64,000 bases of DNA, taken from the NCBI GenBank assembly GCA_030428205.1, contig JAUIBK010000005.1, positions 1 to 64,000 on the forward strand. Direction: 5' to 3'. The notes under the pieces are model-generated. The model did no database searches and was not told the origin of the DNA. It saw only the letters and a program-made list of their open reading frames with translations. A program made the position numbers and the translations under genes. Each line of letters starts with the position of its first letter. Positions within the stretch are counted from its first letter, which is position 1. Shown here in pieces: positions 34,756 to 44,895 of the stretch. This DNA is from a bacterium. GTDB lineage: Bacteria > Bdellovibrionota_C > UBA2361 > RFPC01.

Positions 34756-35511
34756 TTATGAACAGCTCAGAGCCACTTCTCCATCGACTGAATTGACGGC
34801 AAAGGAGGTCAAATTCTGGTTCGAATCAAAAATAGCACTCCCTGTCATCGTTCGCTTCACAGAGGAGGACTCGGCGCCAGAGAGGGTTGTGGTTTGAGCC
34901 CCTGAGACCTCCTCACCACTTACCGTTAAAGCCCCTGAGAGCTGAGCAGTTGTATCCCCAGTGGGATTTGTAGTGTTGAGAGGAACAGAGAAAGAGTTGT
35001 TTCCTACCTGAGTGAGGGTAAGCGAGTTTTGGGTGTAGGTGTCTGTCGAGGTTGTCAGTGTGCAATCGAGAGTTGCTACGAGATTTGAGTTGAAAACAGC
35101 TCCTTCAAGGACACTCGTAAATGGACGACCGTCTGGCGTGAGGACTTTTGCAACAACGGTGTAATTAAACGGAGGAACTGCTACGTCACTTGCGATATCA
35201 ACTCCAACTGGGCCTGGGAGAGTTGGTGAGCGGTATTGACTAGAGAAGAGCCTCCGATTGATGAAAAAATCAAATTGGAGAGGGTAGAGTTGGTACTCAG
35301 TGTGAGGAATGTGAGCATCCGCTAAAATCTGAACCCTACCGCTGAAGCGATTTACTGTAACACCGAGGTCAGGTGTTCTGTCAGCTTTATCCATCTTGCC
35401 GGCGATACCCACCGTGCGATTGGTGACTGATTGGGCCATGGCCACTGTGCTACATACAAATGCACTCAGCACAAAGGTGAGCAAGAGAATGAATAGCATT
35501 CGCGAAGTCAT
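34756..35511 (-). CDS. Hypothetical exported protein
   Basis: The ATG at 35511 has AGGAG nine bases upstream and is preferred over the ATG six bases earlier. The 251-residue product has a signal peptide (through STVAMAQ). The rest is Thr/Ser-rich with beta-strand periodicity (TLTTSTDTYTQNSLTLTQVG; SGALTVSGEEVSGAQTTTLSG), resembling a secreted beta-sandwich or adhesion-type domain, with two cysteines (DCTL and the final CS) that may pair. No family is recognised. Confidence 0.6.
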   Translation of the reverse strand: MTSRMLFILLLTFVLSAFVCSTVAMAQSVTNRTVGIAGKMDKADRTPDLGVTVNRFSGRVQILADAHIPHTEYQLYPLQFDFFINRRLFSSQYRSPTLPGPVGVDIASDVAVPPFNYTVVAKVLTPDGRPFTSVLEGAVFNSNLVATLDCTLTTSTDTYTQNSLTLTQVGNNSFSVPLNTTNPTGDTTAQLSGALTVSGEEVSGAQTTTLSGAESSSVKRTMTGSAIFDSNQNLTSFAVNSVDGEVALSCS

Positions 35512-35655
35512 GGTCATCAGCTCCTATCGATAGGTATACATCGCAATATTCTGACAGATGCAACTCAATCCTAAAAGGGAGTGAATAAAGAAGTTATCTT
35601 TGTCTTTTCCTCAGGCTGTTTATGCAGCACAATGAGTCTGAAGGTCGCTAAAATA

Positions 35656-36138
35656 ATGTTTGTGATGCACTTAGCCAGGTATATCTGCGTATTCATTTGC
35701 TTCTGCTCAATTTTTGGCTGCTCTGTTCTCAAAAAGAACGAGCAGGGGCCTCCATCAATTGATCAGGTCAAATTGAAGCCAATGACGCCGGAGGAATCCG
35801 AAGAGATGCTCGGTACGCTCACAGGTAACTATTTTTACGGACCCGGACTTGGTGAAACTGCTGTGGCAGCCGGAGGAGTCTTTCTTTTTCCTCCCTATGC
35901 GCTTGTGCTGTTGGGAAATGCAGCTCTCACTCTCGGGGGATATGAGCCTATTGGTGTCGGTACCTTTCTTCCTGAAAAAGGAGAGGAGACGTGGGATACT
36001 TTATACGATGGATTTGTCTCTGTTCCTGGAAGGCTCACCGCGGCCGTTGCAGATACCCCTTACCGAACTCGACAAGACGTAAATAACCATCTGAAATCTT
36101 TTCTTTCCTCAAAAGAAAATCAAGACTCTAACGAGTAA
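35656..36138 (+). CDS. Putative lipoprotein
   Basis: A signal sequence runs from the chosen ATG at 35656 to a lipobox (IFGC, Cys22). An earlier GTG at 35581 has no proper spacer, and an ATG at 35665 is also possible. The mature part is about 139 residues. It contains a hydrophobic glycine-rich segment ([30 protein letters not shown]) that could be a second membrane contact, and ends in an acidic tail. No family is recognised. It is the first of two plus-strand exported-protein genes. Confidence 0.55.
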   Translation: MFVMHLARYICVFICFCSIFGCSVLKKNEQGPPSIDQVKLKPMTPEESEEMLGTLTGNYFYGPGLGETAVAAGGVFLFPPYALVLLGNAALTLGGYEPIGVGTFLPEKGEETWDTLYDGFVSVPGRLTAAVADTPYRTRQDVNNHLKSFLSSKENQDSNE

Positions 36139-36274
36139 TTCGGCTCCTCGTAAGCTACATTTCTTGTGCTTGCTCCATAACAAATCTGAACGCACAAAAT
36201 GTGCGCTCTGGATGAAGTGCTCCCATGCCTACGCAGGGAGATCTCCTATCGTCGGTTTATTAGAGAGGTTAAGA

Positions 36275-37234
36275 ATGAAATATATGAACATAAAGTATCT
36301 GATTGCGTCATTTATTTTGGCGTTTGGACTTACAGTGTCATTTGGAATCACTAGAGCTCATGCTGATTCTTCAAGCAGTCAGTTTTCCAAGCTTAAAAGG
36401 CAATTTAAGCGTCTTCGCAAAAGAACGAAGGTTTTAGAGACTGCAGCGCAAGATATTTCGATCACCATTGATGGCGTAAACGATTCACCGGCATTGGGTG
36501 TAGATTACACCGGCCCTCAGGGAGAAGTTGGTCCACAAGGTCCTCAAGGACCAGCTGGTATTCAAGGTCCGGTTGGCCCTCAAGGTGAGACAGGAGCTGT
36601 TGGACCGCAAGGACCTACTGGACGAACTGGTGCCCAGGGGCTTATTGGTTTAACTGGGCCACAAGGTGAGATGGGGCCTGAAGGTCCTCAAGGCGAAATG
36701 GGGCCACAAGGACCAGCAGGTCGAAATGGTTCTCAGGGACCAATCGGTCTGACAGGTGCTCAAGGGCCTGCGGGGCCACAAGGAGACGTTGGACCTCAGG
36801 GGCCTACTGGACCACGAGGCCTAGTTGGTCCGCAAGGTGAGGTTGGACCTCAGGGGGCAGTTGGTCCACAAGGTGAAGTTGGACCCCAGGGGCTGATAGG
36901 TGCACAAGGACCTATGGGACCACAGGGAGAGGCCGGTCCAGCTGGTAGTGTCAATGTAAGCGAATGTTCGACTTCTATTGAGTATCATAATGTTACATCA
37001 GGATCGTATGCTGATGTCGACTTCATCTGCTCGAATGGTCAATTTCTGTTTGAGTATGGATTTGTAGCTCAATACGAGTTTATGGATCCCGGCGACCTAG
37101 GGTCTGTATGGATTGACACTAACGCGGAGCTCTTAAGAAAGACTCTCCTCTTTCCTAGTGGAGTCACCTTGAGACTTACAAGAGAACCGGCCGTCGATCG
37201 ATATCAAAAAACATTAGTATGTTGTCAAGAGTAG
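36275..37234 (+). CDS. Secreted collagen-like (Gly-X-Y) protein
   Basis: The ATG at 36275 (GAGAGG upstream) gives 319 residues: a signal peptide (1-30, ending RAHA), a basic coiled-coil-prone region (about 35-60, [19 protein letters not shown]), roughly 48 consecutive Gly-X-Y triplets (residues 80-225, rich in GPQ and GEV/GPA) and a 94-residue globular C-terminal domain with four cysteines. Bacterial collagen-like proteins form trimeric surface stalks, the flanking domains nucleating trimerisation. The repeats are irregular at DNA level. A strong terminator follows. Confidence 0.9.
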   Translation: MKYMNIKYLIASFILAFGLTVSFGITRAHADSSSSQFSKLKRQFKRLRKRTKVLETAAQDISITIDGVNDSPALGVDYTGPQGEVGPQGPQGPAGIQGPVGPQGETGAVGPQGPTGRTGAQGLIGLTGPQGEMGPEGPQGEMGPQGPAGRNGSQGPIGLTGAQGPAGPQGDVGPQGPTGPRGLVGPQGEVGPQGAVGPQGEVGPQGLIGAQGPMGPQGEAGPAGSVNVSECSTSIEYHNVTSGSYADVDFICSNGQFLFEYGFVAQYEFMDPGDLGSVWIDTNAELLRKTLLFPSGVTLRLTREPAVDRYQKTLVCCQE

Positions 37235-37261
37235 GACCAAGTTATTAAGAATACCTGATAT

Positions 37262-37293
37262 AGGGCGTTTCGTTTACGGAACGCCCTTTCTTT
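37262..37293 (+). terminator. Rho-independent terminator
   Basis: An AGGGCGTTTCG/CGGAACGCCCT stem, perfect except for a G-T pair, with a four-base loop is followed directly by TTCTTTG. It sits 28 bases after the collagen-like gene's stop and terminates that transcript. Confidence 0.85.
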
Positions 37294-37384
37294 GTTTGTG
37301 CTCCTTAAATGTTTACCCTTTGGACGATCTCGTCAGGTTTTGCTATTCTCATCACGTACGATTTGGATGTGAGAGAAGTGATAC

Positions 37385-38254
37385 ATGGCAACGATTGGAT
37401 TAGTTCTTAGACCAGGTGTTGATGGAGTAAGGACTCTCGCTTGCGAGATCTCCGATTGGGCAAAGAAGAACAACCACACGCTACTTGTCGAGCAGGGGTC
37501 GGCCGATGTACTTGAGTGTACATGTCAGACTGTTTCTGCCGATGAGCTTGCTTCCCAAGCTGATCCTATTGTTACTTTAGGAGGAGATGGGACTCTCATT
37601 GGTCTTGGCCGCCACGTGACAAGTCCTTCCCCTCTTATGGTTGGCGTGAATTTTGGAACACTTGGTTTTTTAACCGAGGTCTCGCCACAAGAAGTCTTTG
37701 ACGTTCTCCAAACTGCGATTGATGGGAGTGCGTCAGTGGGAGAGCGAATCATGCTTCGTGCAACTGTTTCACGAAATGGAAAAGAGGTGTTTTCTTGCCA
37801 AGCTGTAAATGATGCGGTTATTCAGAAGGGGAGTCGAGATGCGTTGCTCGATCTTGATCTTCACGTGCAAGGCGAAGATGTCACCCGCCTACGGGCCGAC
37901 GGGGTCATTCTTGCAACTCCAACAGGGTCCACAGCTTATTCCCTAGCTGCAGGGGGTTCCATTGTTCATCCAAGTCTTGATGTTGTTTTAGTCACACCCA
38001 TTTGCGCTCACGCATTAACGTCTCGTCCATTTATTCTGCCACTCTCTTTTGAAATTGATGTCCATATTCCTGAGTATGGCGGTGAGGTGTTCCTTTCTGT
38101 TGATGGACAAGAGTCCTGTGAGCTTACTCCGGGAGATGTCGTGTCCGTGAGACGTTCTGAACACTCCGTTCGTTTTGTCCTTTCAAAATCAAAAAGCTAC
38201 TTCAATATTTTGCGACGAAAACTCAATTGGGGTGTCGCTAATCAGGGTGATTGA
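37385..38254 (+). CDS. nadK: NAD kinase
   Basis: The 289-residue protein has GGDGT at residues 66-70 in VTLGGDGTLIG, the NAD-binding NDAVI region and the conserved RADGVILATPTGSTAYSLAAGG stretch. It phosphorylates NAD to NADP in the cytoplasm. The stop overlaps the recN ATG in a TGATG arrangement, the classic nadK-recN pairing seen in many bacteria. Confidence 0.94.
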   Translation: MATIGLVLRPGVDGVRTLACEISDWAKKNNHTLLVEQGSADVLECTCQTVSADELASQADPIVTLGGDGTLIGLGRHVTSPSPLMVGVNFGTLGFLTEVSPQEVFDVLQTAIDGSASVGERIMLRATVSRNGKEVFSCQAVNDAVIQKGSRDALLDLDLHVQGEDVTRLRADGVILATPTGSTAYSLAAGGSIVHPSLDVVLVTPICAHALTSRPFILPLSFEIDVHIPEYGGEVFLSVDGQESCELTPGDVVSVRRSEHSVRFVLSKSKSYFNILRRKLNWGVANQGD

Positions 38255-39903
38255 TGTTACGCGAACTGCAGATCTCTCAATTTGCCATCATTGAAAAACA
38301 GTCGATAGAGTTTGGATCTGGACTGAATGTTATTAGTGGGGAAACAGGAGCAGGAAAATCTGTCATTCTTCAAGCCTTTGACCTGATCCTTGGTGGACGA
38401 CCGAAGCCGAAATATATCCGCACTGGAACAGAAGGCTGGCAAGTTGAGGCGCTTTTTGATCTCTCAAGTCTTCCACAAAATCTCCGCGAACAACTTCCAG
38501 AAAGTATCGAAGGAGACGAGCTTGTTGTGAGCCGCTCTATGAGTAGCTCTGGACGAGGAAAAGTCTATCTCAATGGACACCTCGGCTCAGTTTCTCTCTT
38601 GCAAGAGACGTGTCGTTCCTTAATGAATATCTGCGCACAGGGCCACCACGTACGCCTGCTCGAGCCTACATATCATCTCGAGCTTGTTGACACGTATGCA
38701 GATAACGGCCAACTGCTTCAACGCTACAAACAACGCTTTGCTCAATGGAAGGAACTCTCACATAAGCTACATGAGAGAAAGGAGCGTCGCGAACAAAACC
38801 TCCTGCGTCGTGCTGAGTTAGAGTTTGTTGTAGAAGAGCTCTCCTCTCTTGCCATTCATGAAACTCTCCGTCAGGAGCTTGAAACTGAGATCTCTCGTTT
38901 AACGAACAGTGAGCAGATACTCGAACAGGTGGGGGCACTTCTGGAAGTGCTCCAAAACGAGCGCTCTGGTGTGTCGGGAATGCTTGACCGCGTATTTTCT
39001 GAACTACAAGGTCTCTCACGGCTCGACTCCTCGTTTTCGGGTCAAATTGAGAGGGTCTCACGAGTTCAACAAGAGATTGAAGAGCTTGAAATCGATCTCC
39101 AAGGGTATGCCGGTCAAGTTGAGCTTCTTCCTGAAGAGCTCGAATCTCTCCGTGAACGCCTGTCTTCTGTTGCCTCACTCGAGCGAAAGTACCGTACCGA
39201 TTGTAGTGGTCTTGTCTCTCTCTTTAAGCGGGCAGAAGAAGAGCTCTCTCTGCTCGATGATGAGTACTCTCTCGGTGTGCTTGAACAAGAGTGCGAATCC
39301 GCCTATGCAGACTGCCTTGAGCTAGCCGAAAAACTCCGCGCGACCCGTAAGATTGCTGCTGGACGCCTTGTTCAAGAGGTTTCGCAAGAGCTCGCTGAGC
39401 TCAATATGCCTGATGCACTCCTAAGCGTGAGCGTGGAAGAAGGGGAGCTCGGCGTGAGGGGAGCCGACCGAGTTGAGCTGCGAATCTCAACGAATAAAGG
39501 CGAACCGCTACGCCCCCTTCGAGAGATAGCCTCAGGTGGTGAGCTCTCTCGAATTATGCTCGTGCTCAAGAAGGTGCTCCGTGATACCTCCGGCGTTGAC
39601 GTGCTTGTCTTTGATGAGGTCGACACGGGTGTTTCAGGTGGCGTCGCACGCTCGGTTGGAGAGAAACTCAAACAGCTTTCTGAGCATTCTCAGGTGGTTT
39701 GCATCACTCATTTAGCCCAAGTTGCCTCCTTAGCTGATAGGCATTTTTTAGTGGAAAAAGTGGTCGCAGATCGGACAACCAGTGTTTTACGAGCTCTTTC
39801 GAGCGAAGAAAGAGTCGAAGAAATTGCAAGAATGTTAGCTGGTTATGAAATTACTGCTGCAACTCGTGAGTCGGCACGAGAGTTGCTCTCATCTAATCTG
39901 TAG
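38254..39903 (+). CDS. recN: DNA repair protein RecN
   Basis: The 549-residue SMC-like protein starts at the ATG of the TGATG overlap (the TTG three bases earlier is discounted). It has Walker A GETGAGKS at about residues 35-42, a long coiled coil (about 160-400), then the ABC signature SGGELSR and Walker B VLVFDEVDTGVSG. It organises DNA ends in double-strand break repair. The usual nadK-recN operon structure supports the call. Confidence 0.94.
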   Translation: MLRELQISQFAIIEKQSIEFGSGLNVISGETGAGKSVILQAFDLILGGRPKPKYIRTGTEGWQVEALFDLSSLPQNLREQLPESIEGDELVVSRSMSSSGRGKVYLNGHLGSVSLLQETCRSLMNICAQGHHVRLLEPTYHLELVDTYADNGQLLQRYKQRFAQWKELSHKLHERKERREQNLLRRAELEFVVEELSSLAIHETLRQELETEISRLTNSEQILEQVGALLEVLQNERSGVSGMLDRVFSELQGLSRLDSSFSGQIERVSRVQQEIEELEIDLQGYAGQVELLPEELESLRERLSSVASLERKYRTDCSGLVSLFKRAEEELSLLDDEYSLGVLEQECESAYADCLELAEKLRATRKIAAGRLVQEVSQELAELNMPDALLSVSVEEGELGVRGADRVELRISTNKGEPLRPLREIASGGELSRIMLVLKKVLRDTSGVDVLVFDEVDTGVSGGVARSVGEKLKQLSEHSQVVCITHLAQVASLADRHFLVEKVVADRTTSVLRALSSEERVEEIARMLAGYEITAATRESARELLSSNL

Positions 39904-39921
39904 CTCAAATTGAGGCTTGTT

Positions 39922-39941
39922 CCACCCGGTGTACCGGGTGG
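39922..39941. terminator. Terminator-like hairpin after recN
   Basis: CCACCCGGT and ACCGGGTGG form a nine-base stem around a two-base centre 18 bases after the recN stop. No U-run follows, so efficiency is uncertain. Confidence 0.4.
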
Positions 39942-40052
39942 GTAGTAGGCGGCTTAGCCGTTTGATCTTCAAATGAGAATTGCGTAGCCTCTCAGACTTC
40001 TTTGTGGCGGTGTTGTTTTATGGCCACTTAGGTTCTTGAGAAATGTTGGTCA

Positions 40053-40081
40053 TTGACAAACATGGAGCTAACATTTCTTAT
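40053..40081 (+). promoter_or_regulatory. Possible sigma70 promoter
   Basis: A perfect TTGACA (40053-40058) is followed after a 17-base spacer by TCTTAT (40076-40081), a four-of-six match to the -10 consensus. It lies 33 bases ahead of the M23 peptidase start. Confidence 0.5.
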
Positions 40082-40113
40082 TGGAGTCTCATTTGTTTTA
40101 AGTTTGTTAAAGT

Positions 40114-41079
40114 ATGAAGTGGAAACTGAAGAAAGATTTCTGTTTGTGGGTCGTTCCTCCTACTGATGGGCGAGTTCGTAAGCTGCGTCTTTCGCACCGT
40201 AAGGTACTCCTCTCTGTTTCAGTGGCACTGCTTGTTGCCTCTGGGTTTCTGTATGTGGCTGGTGACTACACCCGGATTCAACTCGTGCGTCTCAAAGATG
40301 CGCTCTTCTTGAAGCAAGTCACTGCAGAAAGAGATGCACTTAAAAATGAAAAAGCATCACTTCATACGACGATTTCCACTCTTGAGGAAAAAAATCTCAA
40401 AGTCCTCGCTTACGAGAACAGTATCCGTACCAGAGTCGAAGAGCTTGAGGGGATTTTAGAGTCTGCCTCAGAGCTTGGGGTTGTCCCTGCAGAAGAGCTC
40501 GCTTCAGAAGATGGACACGATGAGGTGGGTGGTGCTGAAATTGATTGTACTGGAGGAGACTGCTACTCACAGAGCGCGTCGCTCCTGAGTCGAATTGTGC
40601 CTGGCGCTGCTTCAGACGAACCTAACCTCTTTGAAAAACTCGACAAGACAATTGAACTCATTCGTTCTGCGCCTCTTGGCTCTCCTGTTAATGGTCACAT
40701 AAGTTCTCATTTTGGTATGAGACGCTCACCATTTAGTGGAAAGTGGAGAAAGCACCAGGGGATTGATTTTTCCATGCCTTACGGCAGTGAGATTCTAAGT
40801 ACCGGTGACGGGGTTATTAAATCCGTCAAGCGAACTCGTACCTATGGGCTCGTTATCGATATTCTCCATAGTGACAACGTCGTTACACGTTATGCCCACC
40901 TCTCAAAAACACTGGTCAAGAAAGGAGAGAAGATCTGTCGTGGCGAAATTATTGGTCTGATTGGATCCTCTGGCTCTTCGACGGGCCCACACCTTCACTA
41001 CGAAGTGCACGTGGATGGCAAGCAAATTGACCCACTCCTATTGGTTAACCTTGCTCAACGGCTCGGTGGCGCGTTCTAG
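40114..41079 (+). CDS. M23 family peptidase (LytM-type)
   Basis: The 321-residue protein has an N-terminal membrane anchor (about 28-50), a coiled-coil segment (about 65-125) and a C-terminal LytM domain. Zinc-binding motifs are present as HQGIDFS and, at the end, HLHYEVH in SSTGPHLHYE; the SHFGMRRSPFSG lead is also typical. It is probably an active glycyl or peptidoglycan-crosslink endopeptidase, or a divisome/envelope activator of amidases, located in the periplasm. The domain order matches MepM/EnvC-like proteins. Confidence 0.87.
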   Translation: MKWKLKKDFCLWVVPPTDGRVRKLRLSHRKVLLSVSVALLVASGFLYVAGDYTRIQLVRLKDALFLKQVTAERDALKNEKASLHTTISTLEEKNLKVLAYENSIRTRVEELEGILESASELGVVPAEELASEDGHDEVGGAEIDCTGGDCYSQSASLLSRIVPGAASDEPNLFEKLDKTIELIRSAPLGSPVNGHISSHFGMRRSPFSGKWRKHQGIDFSMPYGSEILSTGDGVIKSVKRTRTYGLVIDILHSDNVVTRYAHLSKTLVKKGEKICRGEIIGLIGSSGSSTGPHLHYEVHVDGKQIDPLLLVNLAQRLGGAF

Positions 41080-41181
41080 CAAACAAACCCTCGTTCTATT
41101 TACGCCGCTTGCGCTATAGCACTTGCAACCTTCTACCTATCTATTAAATTAGGGGCCATACATAGTTGCAAGGATTAGCTG

Positions 41182-42087
41182 TTGTCTTCTGTCTCTACTT
41201 ATCTCCGATCGCTTTCTCTCCTTATCACACTAGGTGCCCTAGCCGCTCTGGGACTGTACCTCTGGTTTGGCCAAACGGTCAGGCCTGGCTCGATTGGTCT
41301 TCGTAAGCTCTCGCTTGGCTCTGTGTATGAATCTCAGATGGAGATCCTCGAGCCTGGTTTCCATTGGGCTCTTCCGTCAGTAGCAAAGATTCACACGCTT
41401 GATGTTTCTCCAATAGTAAGCGAACTGCATTTCTCACAACCGCTTGCTACTGGCCAAGAAGTGAATCTTACATTTGCGTATTCTTTTTCTCCAGAACGGA
41501 GTCCTGTTGACATGCTCCCGACGCTCTTCTCTGAGCTCAAACCTGAGCGAAAGGTATGGGAGGGGGTTGTCGCGAAAGTGTTAGAGCATGAACTCGCTTC
41601 GCAGTTATCAACGGTACACTTTGACGGTATTGCTCAGTTTCTCTCCTCCCCAGATGAGAAGCTTCAATCTGCAATTGAGCGAGCTACTGAAGAGCTCCTT
41701 GCCCAAGGGCTCTCACTTTCAGGAGTTGCACTACGTGAGTTTCGGTTTGCCGATGATGGTGTTGCGGCTCAGTACGTAGAAAGTCGCTATGCCCCTGAGC
41801 TGGCAAGAATTGAGGGATGGAGCAATACTCAAAGAGCATCGAAAGATGATCTTCTTGAAGAAAATCATACTCTCGAGCAAGAGCTCGATCTCATGAGACG
41901 CACGGCAGAGCGTCAAGAATTAGAGCTTATCTTAGAGGGAAAACTCCTTCGTGAAAGAAGGATGGCGGAAGGGGATCTGCTCGTAGCTGAAGCACAAGCC
42001 CAGGTTGCCAAAGAACTGAGCGCTATTCTCTTTGGGGATACCACGAGCTCAGAGAGCTCTCTGTTAGCTAGCGGCGAGAGAGGATAG
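41182..42087 (+). CDS. SPFH/Band-7 (prohibitin-like) membrane protein
   Basis: A TTG start at 41182 with AAGGA at a good distance gives 301 residues. An N-terminal membrane segment (about 10-30) leads into an SPFH-like domain (GSIGLRKLSLGSV, EPGFHWALPSV, LDVSPIVSEL) and an alpha-helical C-terminus with heptad-like charged repeats (RQELELILEGKLLRERRMAEGDLLVAEAQAQVAKEL). It resembles HflK/HflC or stomatin proteins that form large membrane rings. It is followed four bases later by a second SPFH-like gene. Confidence 0.78.
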   Translation: MSSVSTYLRSLSLLITLGALAALGLYLWFGQTVRPGSIGLRKLSLGSVYESQMEILEPGFHWALPSVAKIHTLDVSPIVSELHFSQPLATGQEVNLTFAYSFSPERSPVDMLPTLFSELKPERKVWEGVVAKVLEHELASQLSTVHFDGIAQFLSSPDEKLQSAIERATEELLAQGLSLSGVALREFRFADDGVAAQYVESRYAPELARIEGWSNTQRASKDDLLEENHTLEQELDLMRRTAERQELELILEGKLLRERRMAEGDLLVAEAQAQVAKELSAILFGDTTSSESSLLASGERG

Positions 42088-42091
42088 TGTT

Positions 42092-43096
42092 ATGACCAAG
42101 AAGCTCCTTCTCATACTCTTTGTTGTCTTTTCGTCTGTTGGTTGTGAATCGCTTGCAGGAAACGAGAGGGGGGTGCGATTTTGGAAGTTGCCAACGGCAC
42201 TTGGCGGTGGTCTCTCCTCGACCGGGATAGGATCTGCTGAGAGCTTTGTCTCGATTCCGTATATTAGTGAAGTCTACTCTCAAGAAATAGAGGAGAGAAT
42301 CTATCAGTGGTCTGAGCAAGCCCCGCTAACCTTTTACACTCAAGATGGGATTCTCTTTCATGTTCACGGTGATTTTCAATTTAAACTCGCTGGAACTGAT
42401 GATGCTCTAGTTCGCTTCTTTCAGAGTCTCGGTGGGGACTTTGAGCGTGCAGAGCGTCTAGCCTCCTTTCATGTTGAAAATGAACTGCTACGAGAGCTTC
42501 GCGGGTTTCACTCGCAAGATTTTGCCTCACTCGAAGCGCTAGAACAGGCCGTTGATATCTCTGAGCAGAGGGCCAGAGAGGCGCTTCGCCCAAATGGGCT
42601 CTTTTTATCTCGTATTCATATTCAGGAGATGAATCTCTCTGCTCCCTTTAGGAAAGAAAAAGAGAAGCTTGTGGCAAAGGAGGAGTCGATAAAGAAAGAG
42701 CTTGTAGTTCTCGAGCGCGACCCTGCTTCATTACGGGACCAAAAGGAAGCGCTTGCTCGTAAGCTAGAGCGGCTCATCGTTACTGCCCAGAATAAAAGAG
42801 ACAACTTACGAGAGGAAGGAGAACGGTATTTTGAAACGAAGCAGAACGAGGCCGAGCGAATCCGAATAAAAGGGCTGTCTCAGGCTCAAGGAGTCAGGAA
42901 ACGGCTGCAAGCAATGTCTGGACCGAATGCGAAGGCAATGTTAAAGCTTGAGCTCGTAAGACAGTTAGTGAACGAACAGCCAGCGCTTCCAGAGATCGTT
43001 GAGCAGGTCACAGAAGCTGGAGGCACCCGTGCGAGTGTGCTAGGAAGTAGTGTGGTTCTTGATGGAGAGCTGTCGAGTAGTGATAAGGTGAAGTAG
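42092..43096 (+). CDS. SPFH-like lipoprotein
   Basis: The 334-residue product has a lipobox (VGC, Cys18) instead of a transmembrane anchor, then an SPFH-like region (EEQAPLTFYTQDGILFHVHGDFQFKL pattern) and a long charged helical C-terminus (about 180-280, rich in KEEKEKLV and RREGERYFETKQNEAERIR). It appears to be a lipid-anchored partner of the preceding SPFH protein, analogous to the HflK-HflC pair but with an unusual anchoring. The pair may scaffold a membrane protease or envelope microdomain; no ftsH is in the window. Confidence 0.7.
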   Translation: MTKKLLLILFVVFSSVGCESLAGNERGVRFWKLPTALGGGLSSTGIGSAESFVSIPYISEVYSQEIEERIYQWSEQAPLTFYTQDGILFHVHGDFQFKLAGTDDALVRFFQSLGGDFERAERLASFHVENELLRELRGFHSQDFASLEALEQAVDISEQRAREALRPNGLFLSRIHIQEMNLSAPFRKEKEKLVAKEESIKKELVVLERDPASLRDQKEALARKLERLIVTAQNKRDNLREEGERYFETKQNEAERIRIKGLSQAQGVRKRLQAMSGPNAKAMLKLELVRQLVNEQPALPEIVEQVTEAGGTRASVLGSSVVLDGELSSSDKVK

Positions 43097-43111
43097 GTAC
43101 TTCTCCGCTAG

Positions 43112-44086
<975 letters not shown>

Positions 44087-44134
44087 TTTTGTCCCTCTTT
44101 GCCACTGGAGTAATAGGCGACTAAGGAGACGTTT

Positions 44135-44842
44135 ATGAACGTATCATGTGAATTTTATCGGAGTTCGGTTGGAAAGAAAGTGGTTGTGGCACTTACTGGT
44201 GCTGTGCTGTTTCTCTTTGTCGTTGGACACATGCTTGGAAACCTGAAAACTTTTATGGGGATGGATCCAAGCGGCGTGCACCACCTCGACATGTATGCAC
44301 ATTTTCTTCGTGAATTTATGGCCGAAGCGATGGGGCACGGGAACTTTCTCTGGCTCACCCGAGTAGTACTTCTTGGGTGTCTTCTTCTTCATGTCGTCAC
44401 GGTTGCTCAACTTCAGGCCAGAAGCTCTGAAGCTCGACCGGTGAAGTATAAGAAGCAGACACTGAGAGCCTCGTCTGTCGCTGCTCGAACGATGTGGTAC
44501 GGTGGAATGCTCGTCTTCCTCTTTATCGTACTTCACCTCGGGCATCTTACTCTTGGGAGTTTGCATAGTGATTTCGTTGAAGGTGAGGTGTATCGAAATG
44601 TGTACATCGCCTTCCAGAACCCGCTCATTGTCATTGGGTATTTTATTGCCATGTGCGTGCTCGGATTTCATCTCTATCACGGTGTCTGGAGCTTTTTTCA
44701 GACGCTCGGCCTTGATACGCCTGATAGAAACTGTGCTCTGAGGCTCGTTGCTAAGGTTGCATCCTTTGTGATTGTTGTTGGCTTTCTATCAGTCCCTCTC
44801 TCTCTTTCACTTGGTCTTTTACCGCCGCCTGTTGGCATGTGA
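44135..44842 (+). CDS. sdhC: Succinate dehydrogenase cytochrome b subunit (b558-type)
   Basis: The 235-residue membrane subunit has five predicted transmembrane helices with histidines positioned for di-heme binding (FVVGHMLGN, HHLDMYAHF, LHVVTVAQL, LHLGHLTLG, FHLYHGVWSFF). This single fused anchor is the b558-type form that pairs with flavoprotein and iron-sulfur subunits and lacks a separate SdhD, as seen in several non-enteric phyla. It delivers electrons to a quinone. The gene begins 48 bases after mdh. Confidence 0.9.
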   Translation: MNVSCEFYRSSVGKKVVVALTGAVLFLFVVGHMLGNLKTFMGMDPSGVHHLDMYAHFLREFMAEAMGHGNFLWLTRVVLLGCLLLHVVTVAQLQARSSEARPVKYKKQTLRASSVAARTMWYGGMLVFLFIVLHLGHLTLGSLHSDFVEGEVYRNVYIAFQNPLIVIGYFIAMCVLGFHLYHGVWSFFQTLGLDTPDRNCALRLVAKVASFVIVVGFLSVPLSLSLGLLPPPVGM

Positions 44843-44895
44843 TCTGTCCCGAGAGAGAGTTGCTTAGAGTTTCTTTTGTGAAGTGAGAAAACGTT

